Positions 36,941 to 49,065 of a stretch of DNA of 64,000 nt are shown piece after piece. Position numbers and translations under genes: made by a program. Within the stretch, counting starts at the first letter, position 1; each line of letters starts with the position of its first letter. The DNA is from Phoronis australis (Eukaryota > Phoronida > Phoronidae): the NCBI GenBank assembly GCA_002633005.1, contig NMRA01000540.1:206119-270118 (forward strand), written 5' to 3'. The notes beneath the pieces were generated by a model. It saw only the letters and a program-made list of their open reading frames with translations. It ran no database searches and had not been told where the DNA came from.

Positions 36941-39537
36941 TGTAAGAGCATGGTTTATCAACAGTGAACCTTTGAAGTAAGGACATGTAACTTTGAACAT
37001 CCTTTCCATCAGGTTTGTTGCTCGTATGAAGTCTGAGAGACAGTAAACAACATGATAATTATTTACACGAGAAAACTTTCTTTACTGACCGAAGTTTTTA
37101 CTACGTCTAGGACTACTTTTTCCGAATAATGTGAACATGCTCGTGGGGGTTTTCCTAGTGCAAGAAAACACGGTAGTTTAATGTCTGCCTATGTAAGTCG
37201 TGTACTGAATTTTAAAGGATTAATGGAAACGAACTCACGTGTACACGCCTACATGTCAATCCACCTATCCACAATCAAAGTGGAGACTGGGTGAACAACA
37301 TATTCGGTGACCACTTTTAATTCGAATTTGAAAATGTCTGCACTTTACTATGCTAGCAAGCATACCCAAATAGCAGATAAGGAATCTAATTTCTGCTGTT
37401 GGTCGATTTTAAGGCATTCACACGCTACATTTTAGAGCTCCCTCGCTGCTGTACAGGTATAAACATTTACTTCTAAACCCTTCTTACCCTATGGTGTAGC
37501 CATCACTCCTCTAATTGTCAGCGCCATTCTGTCATGTATGCCAACACCACTTGACGAAGTTGTCCTGATTATTTGTTAAAAAAGTGTGTTTTCAGGGGCG
37601 TCCAGGATTTTGAGTTGGGGGGAGGGGGGCAGGGCACAGGAATAACCAGAATTTCGCCACATGCACGCGCCCAGCCTAAAATGTAGGGATGTAGGGGTCT
37701 CGAATTTTTGGGTTTGTGGACTTCATTACTACAAGAAAAAAAAACGGTAAACGGGGTTGCTTCAAGGCCTATGCAGTGTGCATTCCCCCCAACCCCCTTG
37801 GTGTGCGCATATGCTAGTTAGAAATTCGCACCCCGAACTAACAAATGGTATCTGGGAGAATTTTAGGGGGACCATGGCCCCCTAAATCCGCCAATGGTTT
37901 TCATACATCCTGGTGAGATATGTTTAAAATATTTATTTGAATTTTTGGGTCATTATTTCTAAAGTTAGAGCTGACACTTCTGAGCTAGTGCGATTGATTT
38001 TGCACTACTGCTAGTTTCTGAGACGTAGACGTAAAGCAAATCAACCCAAAAGTGTCACAATCTTCAAGATGACGTTTTTCTTGAATAAGATTACGAAAAT
38101 ATTCGTTTCTTTTAGAATATAGAAGAGGTCCCGCTCACCAAAAGAAGTCACTAAACAGCTACAGTTGGTAGATAACCGTCCCTTGCATTGTTGATTAGGG
38201 TTGGGCTTAGTAGATCGTGAGAGTACATTAGTTTGCACTTGCGGCGAAAAATCTTCCTTGATGACGCGCAAATAGTGAATTCAGTCACTCAATTCAAAAC
38301 TCCAGCGTCGACTTGCAGTATTGGCCGCCATTTTGTTAAGTTCGGTGTGTAAAACCTGTTTACTCGTGTAATTCCGCAAAGTCTTAAGAGATACAGCTTT
38401 TCTCACAAAAAAACTAGGTCTAGTGAACGCTCTCCAGAATTTTCGAAGCTCATAAAAAGAAACTACCCTTCATTCAACTGTGGTTGCCATTTTGTTGGAA
38501 CATCACCAGAAATGGCTAAAAACAAAATGTTCAATTTAGCAGAAGCTGAGGGGAAAATGTCCCAGGTTTTATACATTTTGCTCGTAAGCTTTCGAACAAG
38601 AAGCACAAAAATGCTGGTCTTCATAACTAGTTGTTACAAGCGTGACTAAACCTGTTTAAGGTTTTTAAAACTTTGAATTTTGCTTCAAGATTCCAGAGTT
38701 AGAAGCAAAACAAAGCTTGTGAGATTAAATTCGATGTGTTTTATCACTTAAATCTACATGAATTCCGTGTATTTTAAGTAAAACAATGCCACAGTGTATT
38801 TTGAGAAAAACAATGCCATTTTGAACTAACATTTTCAAATATATTTTTGAAATTGCGTTAGAATTCGTTTTGTTGATTTTCAACTGAAACGGAGCGGTGG
38901 TAGAATCTTTAAGACAACAAAGCTTTCACATGAAAAAATTTCAAGAATGTTATTGAAAAACGTCAACCATACACATCAATAGCATACTGTTTTCATGTTG
39001 ATCTTTTCTGGAGCGAAGCAAATGCCTGCGTAAGAGACATACATGTACATAAAACTGGCCTTATGATTACAGAGGACTAATCTCACAACAGTCCGCAAGT
39101 GTATTTTAATTAAGAGTGTGTTCCGTGAATTACTCAAGTTTCTTATATTTGAAAAGCGAGTGGAAAATACAGTGGGATTCACGTGCAAACTAGTCAGAGA
39201 ATGGCAAAAGGTCAATGACTGGCTAATAACAACAAAATTTTACAGTAAAACGAGATTTTTTTATTTCATACCGTAACAGGATTACAATAATGTCAAGCAT
39301 TAAAACTCGCCTCCCAAGACGTGTCGGTTTGAAATTAATAAATACCAAACGCCTTAAGTTGACTTTTGACAATTTTGCTTCATTATTGCTTTGCAAAATT
39401 CTTGAACCACTTGACTTATTTATACCAGAATTTAACAAGTCATTTGACACGTTTAATAAATTTCAGTATTTATCTTAACAATCAAGAATTTTCCCCCATT
39501 GTAGAGTCAAGTTTCAAGCCGACGTTGGAAAGACGAA
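36941..39537. other. Intergenic downstream of gene B, with one hAT-like element
   Basis: No gene supported. The frames at 38041-39450 have no motif. The element at 37593-37896 is listed separately. Confidence 0.45.
37593..37896. mobile_element. Non-autonomous element with hAT-like termini (about 304 bp)
   Basis: The left end caggggcgtccaggattttg and the reverse complement of the right end (cattggcggatttaggggg) are related inverted termini. The interior is G-rich on the left and C-rich on the right. It appears related to the element at 34284-34435. Confidence 0.6.
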
Positions 39538-39784
39538 CTACTTTCCGGGAGAGTACTGCCCGCCGACGTACGCCACGCGCTCGTTCATGAACTTGTCTTC
39601 CCACCCAACACCCTCACTTATGGCATGCGCATTCCATATTCCTGTCACGGGAACTTTTTTCAGCTCGCGGTACTCAGTCTCCTGCAAATCACAGGTGAAC
39701 ACCTTCCAGTGGACACAATGCTCAGGGACAAAGAACTTATGTGTGCACATACGCATGTCCTTGTCGCTGTTGTCGACTGAAACT
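39538..39784 (-). CDS. Gene B exon 4 (C-terminus)
   Basis: The acceptor is ccttta tttttag. It reads VSVDNSDKDMRMCTHKFFV, then the three shared cysteines (MCTHK, EHCVH, TCDL), GIWNAHAISEGVGWEDKF and a TAG stop after YSPGK. Confidence 0.92.
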
Positions 39785-42206
39785 CTAAAAATAAAGGGGA
39801 GACAATCAAGCCAAGCAAAACTATTAGAGTAATAACTGCAATATAATATTCATGATGCCGATGACAATGTAGATGGTGGTGATTGATAATGATGATGGTG
39901 GTGGTGATGTTAATGATGGTGGCGATGATGATGATGATGATGACTATGAAGATGTTTATGATGTTGAGGATGATCGTGATGGTGAAGACGGTGGTGGTGG
40001 TGGTGGTGATGATGGTGATTATTAATCACAATGGTGATATTGATTACGATGACATGCATGACGATGATGATGATGTTCATGACGATGAGAACAAGAATGG
40101 TTATGATAATGAGGATGTCGATAATGATGTTGATGGTGGTGGTGGTGGTGGTGATGATGACGGTGACGACAATGGCGATGATTGTGGTGACGACGACAGC
40201 GGCGAGTATTAAGTAGATGACAACAATCATGACCGTCTTTTTATAAAATGCATGGCACATGACAGTAAATTGAAATTTTCAAACACGTTTTAGAACCAAT
40301 TACAATAAGAAATGATAACAGGTCAGTACCAAAGCTCGCAGACATCAACCTAAAAAGTCTGCTGTGGTAAAACAGGCCTAGGGACAACCTGGGTGCGCGT
40401 TTTAATAAACGCTTTTACAAAATTGCGCTGTTTAAATTGCGCACTGGAAAGTTCTAAACTTGTCTTCAGGAAGCTGTTTAGTGACCGAGCAAAGGCGAAC
40501 GGCTTCCTCAAGGTGGCGCCCGTTTAATGTTTTACCGCTAGAGAAATAGATGGAGGCACTAGACATGCATGCACATTGAATGGCGCAAAAGACGCTTTCT
40601 TGCAGATATTTTATATACGCGGTTCTAAATACATAGCTTTGCTTTCCCTATATTTGTTTTACCTTTCGCTAACGTTGACGCATATGGGTGCGGCGATTTT
40701 GTTGCTGACTGTGATGTTGCTGAAAATCCGAGCGGATATCGTCTGATCACCCACATGCTCAGTCAGCTTACTTCTACCGAAGAAGTAGGTCTCGTCAGCG
40801 GGATACGTTGAACTGCAACCGAAGACGACAGGGCTGGGCACAATATTGTTCTCGTACTCGTCTTCAATAACAATGTATTCGTTACCGTCCATCTCCATAG
40901 TAACCTTGACGTGTATCTGAACTTTGTCCTCAAACGTCTGGCAGATGCAGGCGTAGGGCACTTCCAGTCGCATAAACACGCGTTGTTCGCGATCACTTGT
41001 GGACAAACTGACCATGTGACTTTTTACCTCGCTGTTACCTACGTTGTCGTAGAACCTGTAAAACATACTACAATTTCAAAGATCGAAAGTAGAACACTTG
41101 TCTTTCATTTATCTACAGAGGCATCACCGTCGTCTCGTCGCAACGGTTAGTAAGCCTACTACTCAAAGCGCACTCTTAACTAGGACCTTAATTGAAGTGG
41201 CCTCACATCCGCCTTCTTTGACAAAAATAGAGTTAAAATTTAATTTCAAATTATTCTACAGTCAAGTTAGAGGTGATTTCAAGTCTTCAAAAGAGTTGAG
41301 ACCAGGACCTGCTATAATTAAGTGGCTTGTCGATGTCGGAAACTGCTGTGGTGTGGACTTGATGATTAATTAGTAAAAAATATTTTCAATATGGCAGAAA
41401 AATGTACGGACGTAAGTAAGGGGTCGAGAAATTGCAGCTTCTGTCCCAAGTGGAAGGGAAAGGTTCAGGCCAAAATAGTGCCATGTAGAGATAGCATTTT
41501 GTGGTCGCTGTTTTAATGCAAGTTGTCTCTGAGTCGGATTTATTATTTGCGGAGAAGAATGAAACGTAAAACGCCAAGACTGTTTATAAGCTGTAACAGT
41601 TTTAAAGGATAATGACCACATCTTTATTCGACAGATTATTTACTGGTACTGGTCCCTGCGTCCACAATGACTTAAAGTATTCTTACTCGGAGACAAATCT
41701 CAGCTTCTTTTCGTCGACTTGGTTTGGCTCCTCTTTGTATTTCAAGCGCATTACCAAGTTGTAAACGTATGTGTAGCAGACTCCGACGCTGAAACCCTGG
41801 TAGTAACGGGCATCATGGTCCCAGCCGGTACCGACATCTTTCACAAATTCGACATCTTGTACATCTTTCACGGTCAGTTCCGGGTCGTTACCACGAACCT
41901 GCCCAATAAAATAGTCTTATAGAAGTCGGAAGTGGTTCTTTAAATAACTTTTAATTGTTGCCTGTGAACATGTTCGTTTGAAATTACTGAGCCTCAGATC
42001 TCTTTGGCTGATAGTGGTTTCGGAAAGAAATAGAGGAAAAAAATGAAAACGGCAACAAAAAATACTCATTGCAACAATTGGAACGCATTGATAGATTTTA
42101 AGCAACGATTATTGAAAGGACACAAAACCTTAAAACAGTTAAGAATATTGAAATGGTCGAAACTTACCAAAACAACGAAAACGGCCAACAGTAAGGTGGC
42201 AAACAT
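39538..42206 (-). CDS. Gene B: secreted-type eight-cysteine protein, paralog of gene A, 296 aa
   Basis: The coding exons are 42206-42168, 41898-41687, 41055-40663 and 39784-39538 (39, 212, 393, 247 nt), with intron phases 0, 2, 2. Exon 1 gives MFATLLLAVFVVL, a strong signal-peptide core. Later landmarks: ELTVKDVQDVEFVKDVGTG, QGFSVGVCYTYVYNLV, LEVPYACICQTFEDK, VVFGCSSTYPADETYFFG, FSNITVSN (possible N-glycan), APICVNVSER, MCTHKFFVPEHCVHW, TCDLQETEYRELKK and NERVAYVGGQYSPGK. The similarity to gene A is high, especially TCDLQETEY against ECDLQETDY, PYAC.C and SNITVSN. It has exactly the eight shared cysteines. The function is unknown. Secretion is inferred, and the even cysteine count suits four disulfides. 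Intron 3 holds a trinucleotide microsatellite. Confidence 0.88.
39870..40212. repeat. Imperfect (GAT/GGT)n trinucleotide microsatellite in gene B intron 3
   Basis: About 340 bp of gatgatggtggtgatgat-type repeats. It creates long open frames of Met, Asp and Val on one strand and His, Ile and Thr on the other, which are artefacts of the repeat. Confidence 0.97.
40663..41055 (-). CDS. Gene B exon 3 (393 nt)
   Basis: The acceptor is tatgttttacag and the donor gtaaaa. It reads FYDNVGNSEVKSHMVSL, VFMRLEVPYACICQ, EYIVIEDEYENNIV, FGCSSTYPADETYFFGRSKL and APICVNVSE. It aligns along its whole length with gene A exon 3. Confidence 0.93.
41687..41898 (-). CDS. Gene B exon 2
   Basis: The acceptor is ttattgggcag and the donor gtaaga. 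It reads VRGNDPELTVKDVQDVEF and ends DEKKLRFVS plus split GA|G. As in gene A, the in-frame TAA after GAG is part of the donor, not a stop. Confidence 0.9.
42168..42206 (-). CDS. Gene B exon 1: signal-peptide exon (13 codons)
   Basis: It reads MFATLLLAVFVVL and is followed by donor gtaagt, phase 0. The length and placement equal gene A exon 1. Confidence 0.86.
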
Positions 42207-42308
42207 TGTCACGTCGAAGGCTTGATCGAACAGTTAGGTGCGGTTCTGAAACACACGAGTTCCGTTGCAAGTTAAGTACCTTGGCAATCGCTCTCCTGGA
42301 ATAATCTT

Positions 42309-42361
42309 ATTGGACAGTACCGTACATGCAAATGAGCGCAGCAATAGCTGCCCGTGATTGG
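42309..42361 (-). promoter_or_regulatory. Gene B upstream motifs: paired CCAAT boxes and an octamer
   Basis: On the minus strand CCAAT occurs at 42361-42357 and 42313-42309, with ATTTGCAT (42333-42326) between them, 100-155 bp before the ATG. No clear TATA box. Genes A and C also have paired CCAAT motifs upstream. Confidence 0.4.
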
Positions 42362-44741
42362 TTTAAAAGTTTCGTTGCCAGTGCAACCATTTTACACGCA
42401 CTGAACACCTTCTCTCAAGGAGCGCATACTGGAATCTAAAGTTGTAAATTACGGTACGTTCAAGTTTATTCAGAAAACAAGAAAATCTGCGTGAGTTTAT
42501 CGCTATTTACGGTGAAGAAGCATCAAAGATTTTACTTGTGAATACGGGTATCCGTGTAAATCAATGTTTTTGTAGGTTGTTGTACTGCCGCTCACGCACA
42601 ATGCAGTGCTGTTTACACAATGAACTCAGACCAAATTTGTGCTGAAACTCTTAAAAAGTCACATAGTTAACTAAAAATTCGTCTCCTGTCAAGAAAGCAA
42701 ATTCCCACAGTGCTGTTCAATTATATTTTAGTGGTTTAAATTCACGACGGCAACTTCACTGCAAGCTTTGTAAGCGTTAAATATGAATTGTCATGTAAAT
42801 ACCATATGGAGAGTTCTTCTGAATTATTGAAATTTGACACGAAGGAGTCTACGTTACAAGTGTAATTCGTGTAGTTTTTTTACCTATAACGAGGCGTATA
42901 GATCATGGAGGAATGGTGAATCAAACTTCGGCCATTAAGTTAGGGTAAAAAATAAATCATGTTAACACCGGTACATGTAAAATACGACAAAACGGTCCCA
43001 CACATTTAAGGATCGTCTCATTAACTGAAGGCGCGTCATAACCATGACAGGGCAGATGGCGTTACGAAAAGTCGGTTTTCTTGAACGTGAATTTGTTTCT
43101 CTTGTATTGAATATTACCGACGACTTTGTGAAAAGTCATGAATAGTGCCGGGTACATATGTTAGATTTAAGAATAGTTCTTAAATACCAAAAGAAATGCG
43201 TTTTTTCATGCTTGTGTAGGGGATAATTTGAGTGCGAAATATCATATGTCATCATTAATCAACATTTAATTAAAGTACGTCAAGTTACCAGTATCATGTT
43301 ATCTGATACTGGTTCATTCAGGTGCTATTTGTTACGTCAAAATCACGTGCTATGCTTCGAGAAGCAGACTGACCTAAACAGTGAAGGACATTCCTCTTTT
43401 CAGGAAGTTTATTTTTCTCCAACCCTCTAGCATATTTGAATATATCCAATGCTCAGTTCTTAAAGGTTGGTTTACTGGCTAATTTACTGGCAAAGACACG
43501 GCCTTGATTTCAGCCAATTGTCTGAGAACGGCGAGAAATGGCGATTAATCACAAAAACACAACACAACATGCCGAATGATGTCGTTTAATTTCGCGAGTT
43601 ATTGTTTAACTTGTGAGATCCATGCGATGGGCGTAAGCACGTCGCATGGTTATCGCCTATGGGACGCTATCAATGTTTTCCTTTATTGCGTCTTCGTTGG
43701 ATACAACAATACAGGTCGCACGGATATCGTACCCGTCAGTCGGTTACCGATAAATTCTTATCATTATCTTTATTAAAAGAAAGAAAAACAAATTGAACAA
43801 AAGATACGCCTATGTACCGATATCTATGCGAGGAACTTGCGCCCTAGTTTCCCCTGGTGTATCCCATCCAACAAAACATGCGATTTAACTCGTAAAACTG
43901 ATCAACGAACGTTTGTCTGGAAATTTAAACATCATTTATTGATTAATTATTCCGGATATTAAAATGTCTATGACAATGAATATTTTTGTCAGTGTTACCA
44001 ACGGATCAATGCAAAGGATATATAAGTGAAACCTCTCCAACATCACAAAAAATATCACTTAGTACATGAGCAGATTCTCAAGTTTTATATTTCTCATTTC
44101 AAAGCAAAATCTTGTATACATGTAACTACACGTGCCCCTGAATATATGCAGGCGTCAAAGTAAAACCGTGGCGTAGGCGATGGGCTGGGTCAGTCGAGAG
44201 AAGAAAGACTGCGAAACATTTTGAGAACAATAGTCAATTACCAGTGCTTGGTTTACCCTTCTGGGGTCTTGACCGGGACATTTTTATTAGAGGCCCCCGT
44301 TTTTGCAGTATGGATGGTCCAAACGCACTTGAAGACGTGCTCTTATCCTTTAATACATGTAATTCGAAAAACTGTATAAATTGCATAATTTTTTGCTGAT
44401 TGCCTGCTTGCTAAATTATGTACTTTTCATATGTAGGGACCTTGAAGAGAGTAATTTGATAGCACTTTGTGGGTCACCTTTTCTTGTTTGTTATGCTTTC
44501 TTCTGATCACAGATAGGGTGTTCGTCTGATCACAGATAGGGTGTTCACAGATAGGGTGATCACAGATAGGGTGTTCAGTGATGGAATCAAGTGTTTCTCT
44601 TTCCACTTTGTTGTGAAACTGTAAAACCTTTTGTTCTTAAGAAGGTTACTTTGTGGAGGGTCAACCGAGGATGGAATTAACTACCATTCTTTTCCAATAT
44701 GGTAATAACGTAACCTTTCATTAAGACGGTTCTCCTTTCAG
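42362..44741. other. Intergenic; no proven exon
   Basis: The earlier exons of the plus-strand exon at 44742 should lie here or further left, but none is convincing. The frame at 43576-43776 has no motif. A short tandem repeat lies at 44503-44577. Confidence 0.4.
44503..44577. repeat. Short tandem repeat with unit near tgatcacagatagggtgttc
   Basis: Four irregular units of 16-20 bp (tgatcacagatagggtgttc, cacagatagggtgatcac) lie head to tail. Confidence 0.85.
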
Positions 44742-44940
44742 GTGGCGGAGTCCTCTCTTCGAGGGACAGCGCGGAGAAATTGCTGCGTTCCGTAGATCCA
44801 AGAACCTCATCAAAACTCAAGATCACGAAAGACTTCGCCGTCTGTTAGAAAGGAATCACATGATCGATAGCTTTCTTAACGAGATTCTCCAGTCGACGGA
44901 GCTCAACCCAGCAGTATCAGCTAGTCAGGAAAGGAAGTAG
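44742..44940 (+). CDS. Candidate terminal coding exon of an unidentified plus-strand gene
   Basis: Acceptor gttctcctttcag is followed by 66 codons in phase 2: WRSPLFEGQRGEIAAFRRSK, NLIKTQDHERLRRLLERNHM, IDSFLNEILQSTELN and a short tail ending QERK and TAG. AATAAA follows 28 bp after the stop. The composition is that of a real protein: charged, leucine-rich and probably helical. There is no in-frame Met near the start, consistent with an internal entry by splicing. I do not recognise the family, and the upstream exons were not found. Confidence 0.55.
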
Positions 44941-44967
44941 ATAAGATTTCAAATGCATCGAAAAAAT

Positions 44968-44973
44968 AATAAA
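44968..44973 (+). terminator. Poly(A) signal AATAAA after the 44742 exon
   Basis: A canonical hexamer lies 28 bp beyond the TAG stop. In AT-rich DNA it could be coincidental. Confidence 0.45.
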
Positions 44974-45799
44974 AACATGTTCTTGAAAAGCATATTAAAA
45001 TTATCAAGACATGAGACCCAAGCAACCAAGAATTGGGAATTCCATTGGAAAAATATAGACCGATACCGAAAGATTTCATTGCGGTGAAATATCGATACAT
45101 TTTCCAAAGAATTTCAATAAGTGCAATTTCGTTTGAAGATTGTTAATGAAGACAAATTACGCACATGCCATCTTTAATGATACAGAGAAACACTTGTGAA
45201 AAATATCCCGAAATATGCTACGTTTCGAAATTCGTGGCACACAAGTTGTCTTAGGCAATCAATTTGTTTTGTAGGGTTTATGCGGGCGCATGCTCTGTTT
45301 GGCATAAGGTCATGAGTGCGAAATGTAGGAGCTTTTGGGTATTAATTCATACTATCAGCTTGAAAGGTAATGATATACCGTACGAAGTTAATGAGTTCAA
45401 TACAGGTGAGTCTATTCACATCTGACATTAATTTTATTAGGCAAAAAATTTACACTACAATTTAAAGTTAAATTGACAACTTTAAAGTTGTTATTTGGTC
45501 GTTTTCTTGTACTTGTAGTCCGCTTAGAACATTTACCTACATGTACATTCTCTATGGCTTCACGTGACCCATTTTCCGATATGGCGGTAACATGATGAAT
45601 CAATCTCATTTAGAAGCCGAAGTGAGCTTTTCAGAACTTGAAAAATCTTAAACATTTTAACTGGAATTGTCATGTTGCTGTTAATTGACTAGAAAGTGCT
45701 TATTTAAGAATTCCACGTGTAACACTTGTGATTTCGCAACTGTTGCTTGAGATCAATCTTCCCGAAATTTTGCGAATTACAGTGTGCGCGATTTCCTCA
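44974..45799. other. Intergenic, nothing recognised
   Basis: AT-rich sequence with no coding signal. Confidence 0.5.
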
Positions 45800-46720
45800 G
45801 GTGACATCTCCTAGGTTCGTAAATGCGAAGATAATGTGCTTTTCTGATGCGGCCTTTGAATTACCCGTAACCCTTCAGGTACTCGCGTAGCCTCAAGTTC
45901 CATTCTGAACAGGTGGTATATTCTATAGCCTCCAAAGTTTCTCTCGGAGGTTAAGACGCATATAAGAAGCTCAGTCATACGACGAGTCATGTGTCTTTCA
46001 AAGTGGAGAATGTCGGATTCGCCATATAAGTTAAGCTTGCACATGCGCAGACAAAATTCACTTCTGACAGCCTGGTCCCAAGCCTCAAGATGACGCTGAT
46101 CGGTTTAGCCATTTGAGGTTGATGAGCCGAAATTTTCTTGTCTGCCATATTTTACGGAAACCACCGGAATATCACGATTGATATTAAGTTAAATTATCTC
46201 TGAAATTTGATGTAGTATAACCCAAAACATCAAAAAGCGCCACTTATGCAGTAATTCAAGTTAAGATCATTGAAAGATTAAATATTTGAATTCAAAAGCA
46301 GGATAATTTTTATGGTGCATTCAATAAATCACGAAAACAGTATCGTCTGCTTCCGAATCACGAATAGTAGCAACAACAACGGATGAGAACACAGTTAAAA
46401 TCAGAGTTAGGATTTTGCTTAGTTACTGGAAAAATAATGAAATTGATCACATCAAAGAAGTCAGGATAAGAATCTTCAAGAACTGATATTTAAGTAATAA
46501 GAGATTCCATTGTTTGAAGGTTTATTGTGTCGTACGAGCAATTAGTGCACAGAAGGGATATCTCCCTCAAATAGCTAAACCAATCAGCGAAATCTTGAGG
46601 CTTGGGGACGAGGCTGGATTTTGGGAGCAATTTTGACGCTATGAAAATACTCGAGTTGTTCTGAATGGAGATAGAGGCTACAAGAATACCCGATATATTC
46701 ATGAAACCCCATAAAAATAC
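45800..46720. repeat. Two related repeat copies in inverted orientation (about 45800-46125 and 46565-46720)
   Basis: On the minus strand, 46125 downward reads ctcaaatggctaaaccgatc and then atcttgaggcttggga, and near 45905 cagaatggaacttgaggcta. On the plus strand, 46568 onward reads ctcaaatagctaaaccaatc, atcttgaggcttgggga and near 46659 tgaatggagatagaggctac. The plus copy lacks about 130 bp of the middle. Two insertions of one dispersed element, or the ends of one larger inverted structure, are both possible. Confidence 0.75.
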
Positions 46721-47600
46721 CCAATCACTGGATCGCTCCGCATGCATATTAACACCATTGTTAAAGAAGAGTTTTGCCAATCTGACTCATCATGTTTTCT
46801 TGCTACAAAGGTACTTTAAAATTTTACTCGATTTCTATGATAATGAAATCCATAAAATCAACAATTCCTTGGTCCGCAAATGTGTGACGCATGAAGCAAA
46901 TTTTCACGATGCCAAGCGGTCCGAATAATCTGATTTCTCTCGCTTTGCCGTGCGGCTCAGTTTTGAGAAGCAGTTCGATTTTCATCGCTGCCCTGTTTTG
47001 CATCAGTTTGCCTTTAACTTGAACCATGACGCAATAAACAGGTTATGGAACTTGTAGGTACATGTACAACAAGAATTCAGCTTATCACCAGGACAATATT
47101 TGCATCAATGTGCCATTTGTTCGACGGAAGCGTCACACCTATGATTTAGTTTTTATGAATAAGTTTTTGCAATTTAAAAATATTGCTGATAGATTTGATA
47201 CCATAATTTTATCAGATTTGTTGTATCCACAAGTATTCTGTCATTCATAGCGTGGGATTTAGCTATGTAAGCGGAGGGTTGGATAACGAGAGAAGATCTG
47301 CTAGGTGGCGTTGTAACTGGTGAAAGTTGTGTTGCTGAGAGGACTCCAGTTTTCAGTCATAACTGCCTTACTAAGATAAGTTAAGTCTTGAGAATTGGTC
47401 AACATGATTCATTTAGTACTGGGATTGTCTCTGATTTGTTTTTTGAACTGAACTGTTGTTGAAGTGTTTTGGAAGTCAGAGTGAATGTGAAATCTCTGAA
47501 CAATCAGGACTGTAAGCTACTGTGTGACCTAGTTAGCAAGAGGAAAACTTAGTGTAGGTCACATTACCTCCATGTTTGGCTGAGGTGTCATAAGCTATTT
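46721..47600. other. Intergenic, nothing recognised
   Basis: Small open frames without motifs, lying upstream of the LINE. Confidence 0.5.
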
Positions 47601-48481
47601 ATTCTTTGGTGAACAGGAAATTCTCATTCTGTGTTGTTTGAACTACCTACTCCACTGCAATGGTTCCAAATCAGCTTGATGAGCGGTTGAACAACTTAGA
47701 GAAAAAAATTAACTAAATCCATCAAGTTGGTCATCTGGAAAGAAATTGTCAACCTAAAGAAGGAACTTCTGAAGTTAAAAAAGAAAAAGGAAATTAAAAA
47801 CAGTTAATGGCATGGAACAGTAATCCAGAAGAGATAGTCTGAGGATTTTTGGTTTGAAAAAAGATATAAACGAGGACTGCACACAATCAGTTATTAACTT
47901 TTGAAGATCAAAGTTAGAGCAGCGGAAATAGATCGGGTACACCAGATTGGAAAGTTGAACTCTGGAAGTGTGACAAGGCATTCTGCATTTACAGCAATCA
48001 ACTAACACCAATGATTGTTAAGTTCGTGTCATACCAGTCTACGAGCAAAGTATTTAAGTTGTTGAAGGGATCCGCTTGTTTCCTTCTTGAAGATATATTA
48101 CCCTGCTCATAAGTGCATATAAAGATCCAAGAGTATCTCGCAGTTGGTCGAGTGATGGGCGCATTTTTTTCACATGTCTTATGGAATCATCAAACCCATT
48201 AAAACTATGAGCGACGTATAGTGTATCTTGTGTTCAGGCCAGTGGGCAGTTAGTTATGACGCGGGGACTACCAAGAAGTCAAGTTTTTGTGACTCTCAAT
48301 GACTTATGTTTTGTGTATTTTTCATTTGTGTGCATGGGTGGGTGATTGCTATGTTTATTTTATTATTTCCTTGAACCATCGTGTTTCCTTTACTACTCAT
48401 AGTTCTATTTCTTTGTTGTGCATAAGTAGGGGCTCCCGGTTAGATGTCAAGTGATAGTTTAAACCGGATAACTTTGAACTG

Positions 48482-48501
48482 CAGGGGGGGGGGGGGGGGG
48501 N
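48482..48501. repeat. Poly-G tract ending in a single n
   Basis: About 18 g bases and one n interrupt what should read NCRGL.NDVK in the LINE ORF2 start. This suggests either an expanded homopolymer or an assembly scar. Confidence 0.9.
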
Positions 48502-48666
48502 TAACGACGTGAAATGTCTACAGCTGTTAGTCTATCTATGGCAACATAAGGTGGGTTTAGGGTTCTTACAAGAAATATTTAGTTGCAGTAAGTCCATTGA
48601 TAGTGTGTGTCAACAGTGTCGAGGTGAAATACATGTATATACAGTGCACGACTCGGAGCACAGTAA

Positions 48667-49065
48667 GTGACTAGCTATTCTTTGCAAGAAAAATTTACAT
48701 TTAAAAGTCAACATTTTTTGGTGGTTATGATGTGCGATGTACAAGTATTGGAATCGAGGCTGAGGCTGATGGCGCTCCTTATAATTTTGATTTTTTATTT
48801 CTCAAACACCAGTAGTGCCCAATTGTCCTTTTTGGAAAACATTTTTGTCGTTCTTGACAGATATATTAACAACGACCATATCATTTGTGCAGGTGACTTC
48901 GATTGCCCCTTAGCAAATATTGATAAACAAAGAAAGATAGATGTCAGTGACAAATATATGGTTACAGCAAAAATTAAGGATTTTGTTCCAAACTATAGTC
49001 CTTTTGAATGGAGAAGTCTGAATCTTTTTGACAATGAAGAATATTTCCACTGTCTCAAAAAGTGA
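48667..49065 (+). pseudogene. LINE ORF2 endonuclease fragment (132 codons)
   Basis: The second half is informative: NTSSAQLSFLENIFVVLDRY, then AGDFDCPLANIDKQRKID, which matches the catalytic GDFN segment (here GDFD) of APE-type LINE endonucleases. The first half is in a shifted frame and is not endonuclease. The replacement of Asn by Asp in GDFN would by itself damage the active site. Confidence 0.8.

Noticed and set aside
39883-40260. 109- and 116-codon frames on opposite strands
   Set aside because: These are translations of a trinucleotide microsatellite (Met/Val/Asp on one strand, His/Ile/Thr on the other).
40911-41150. 79-codon plus-strand frame
   Set aside because: It is the shadow of gene B exon 3 and extends into its intron.
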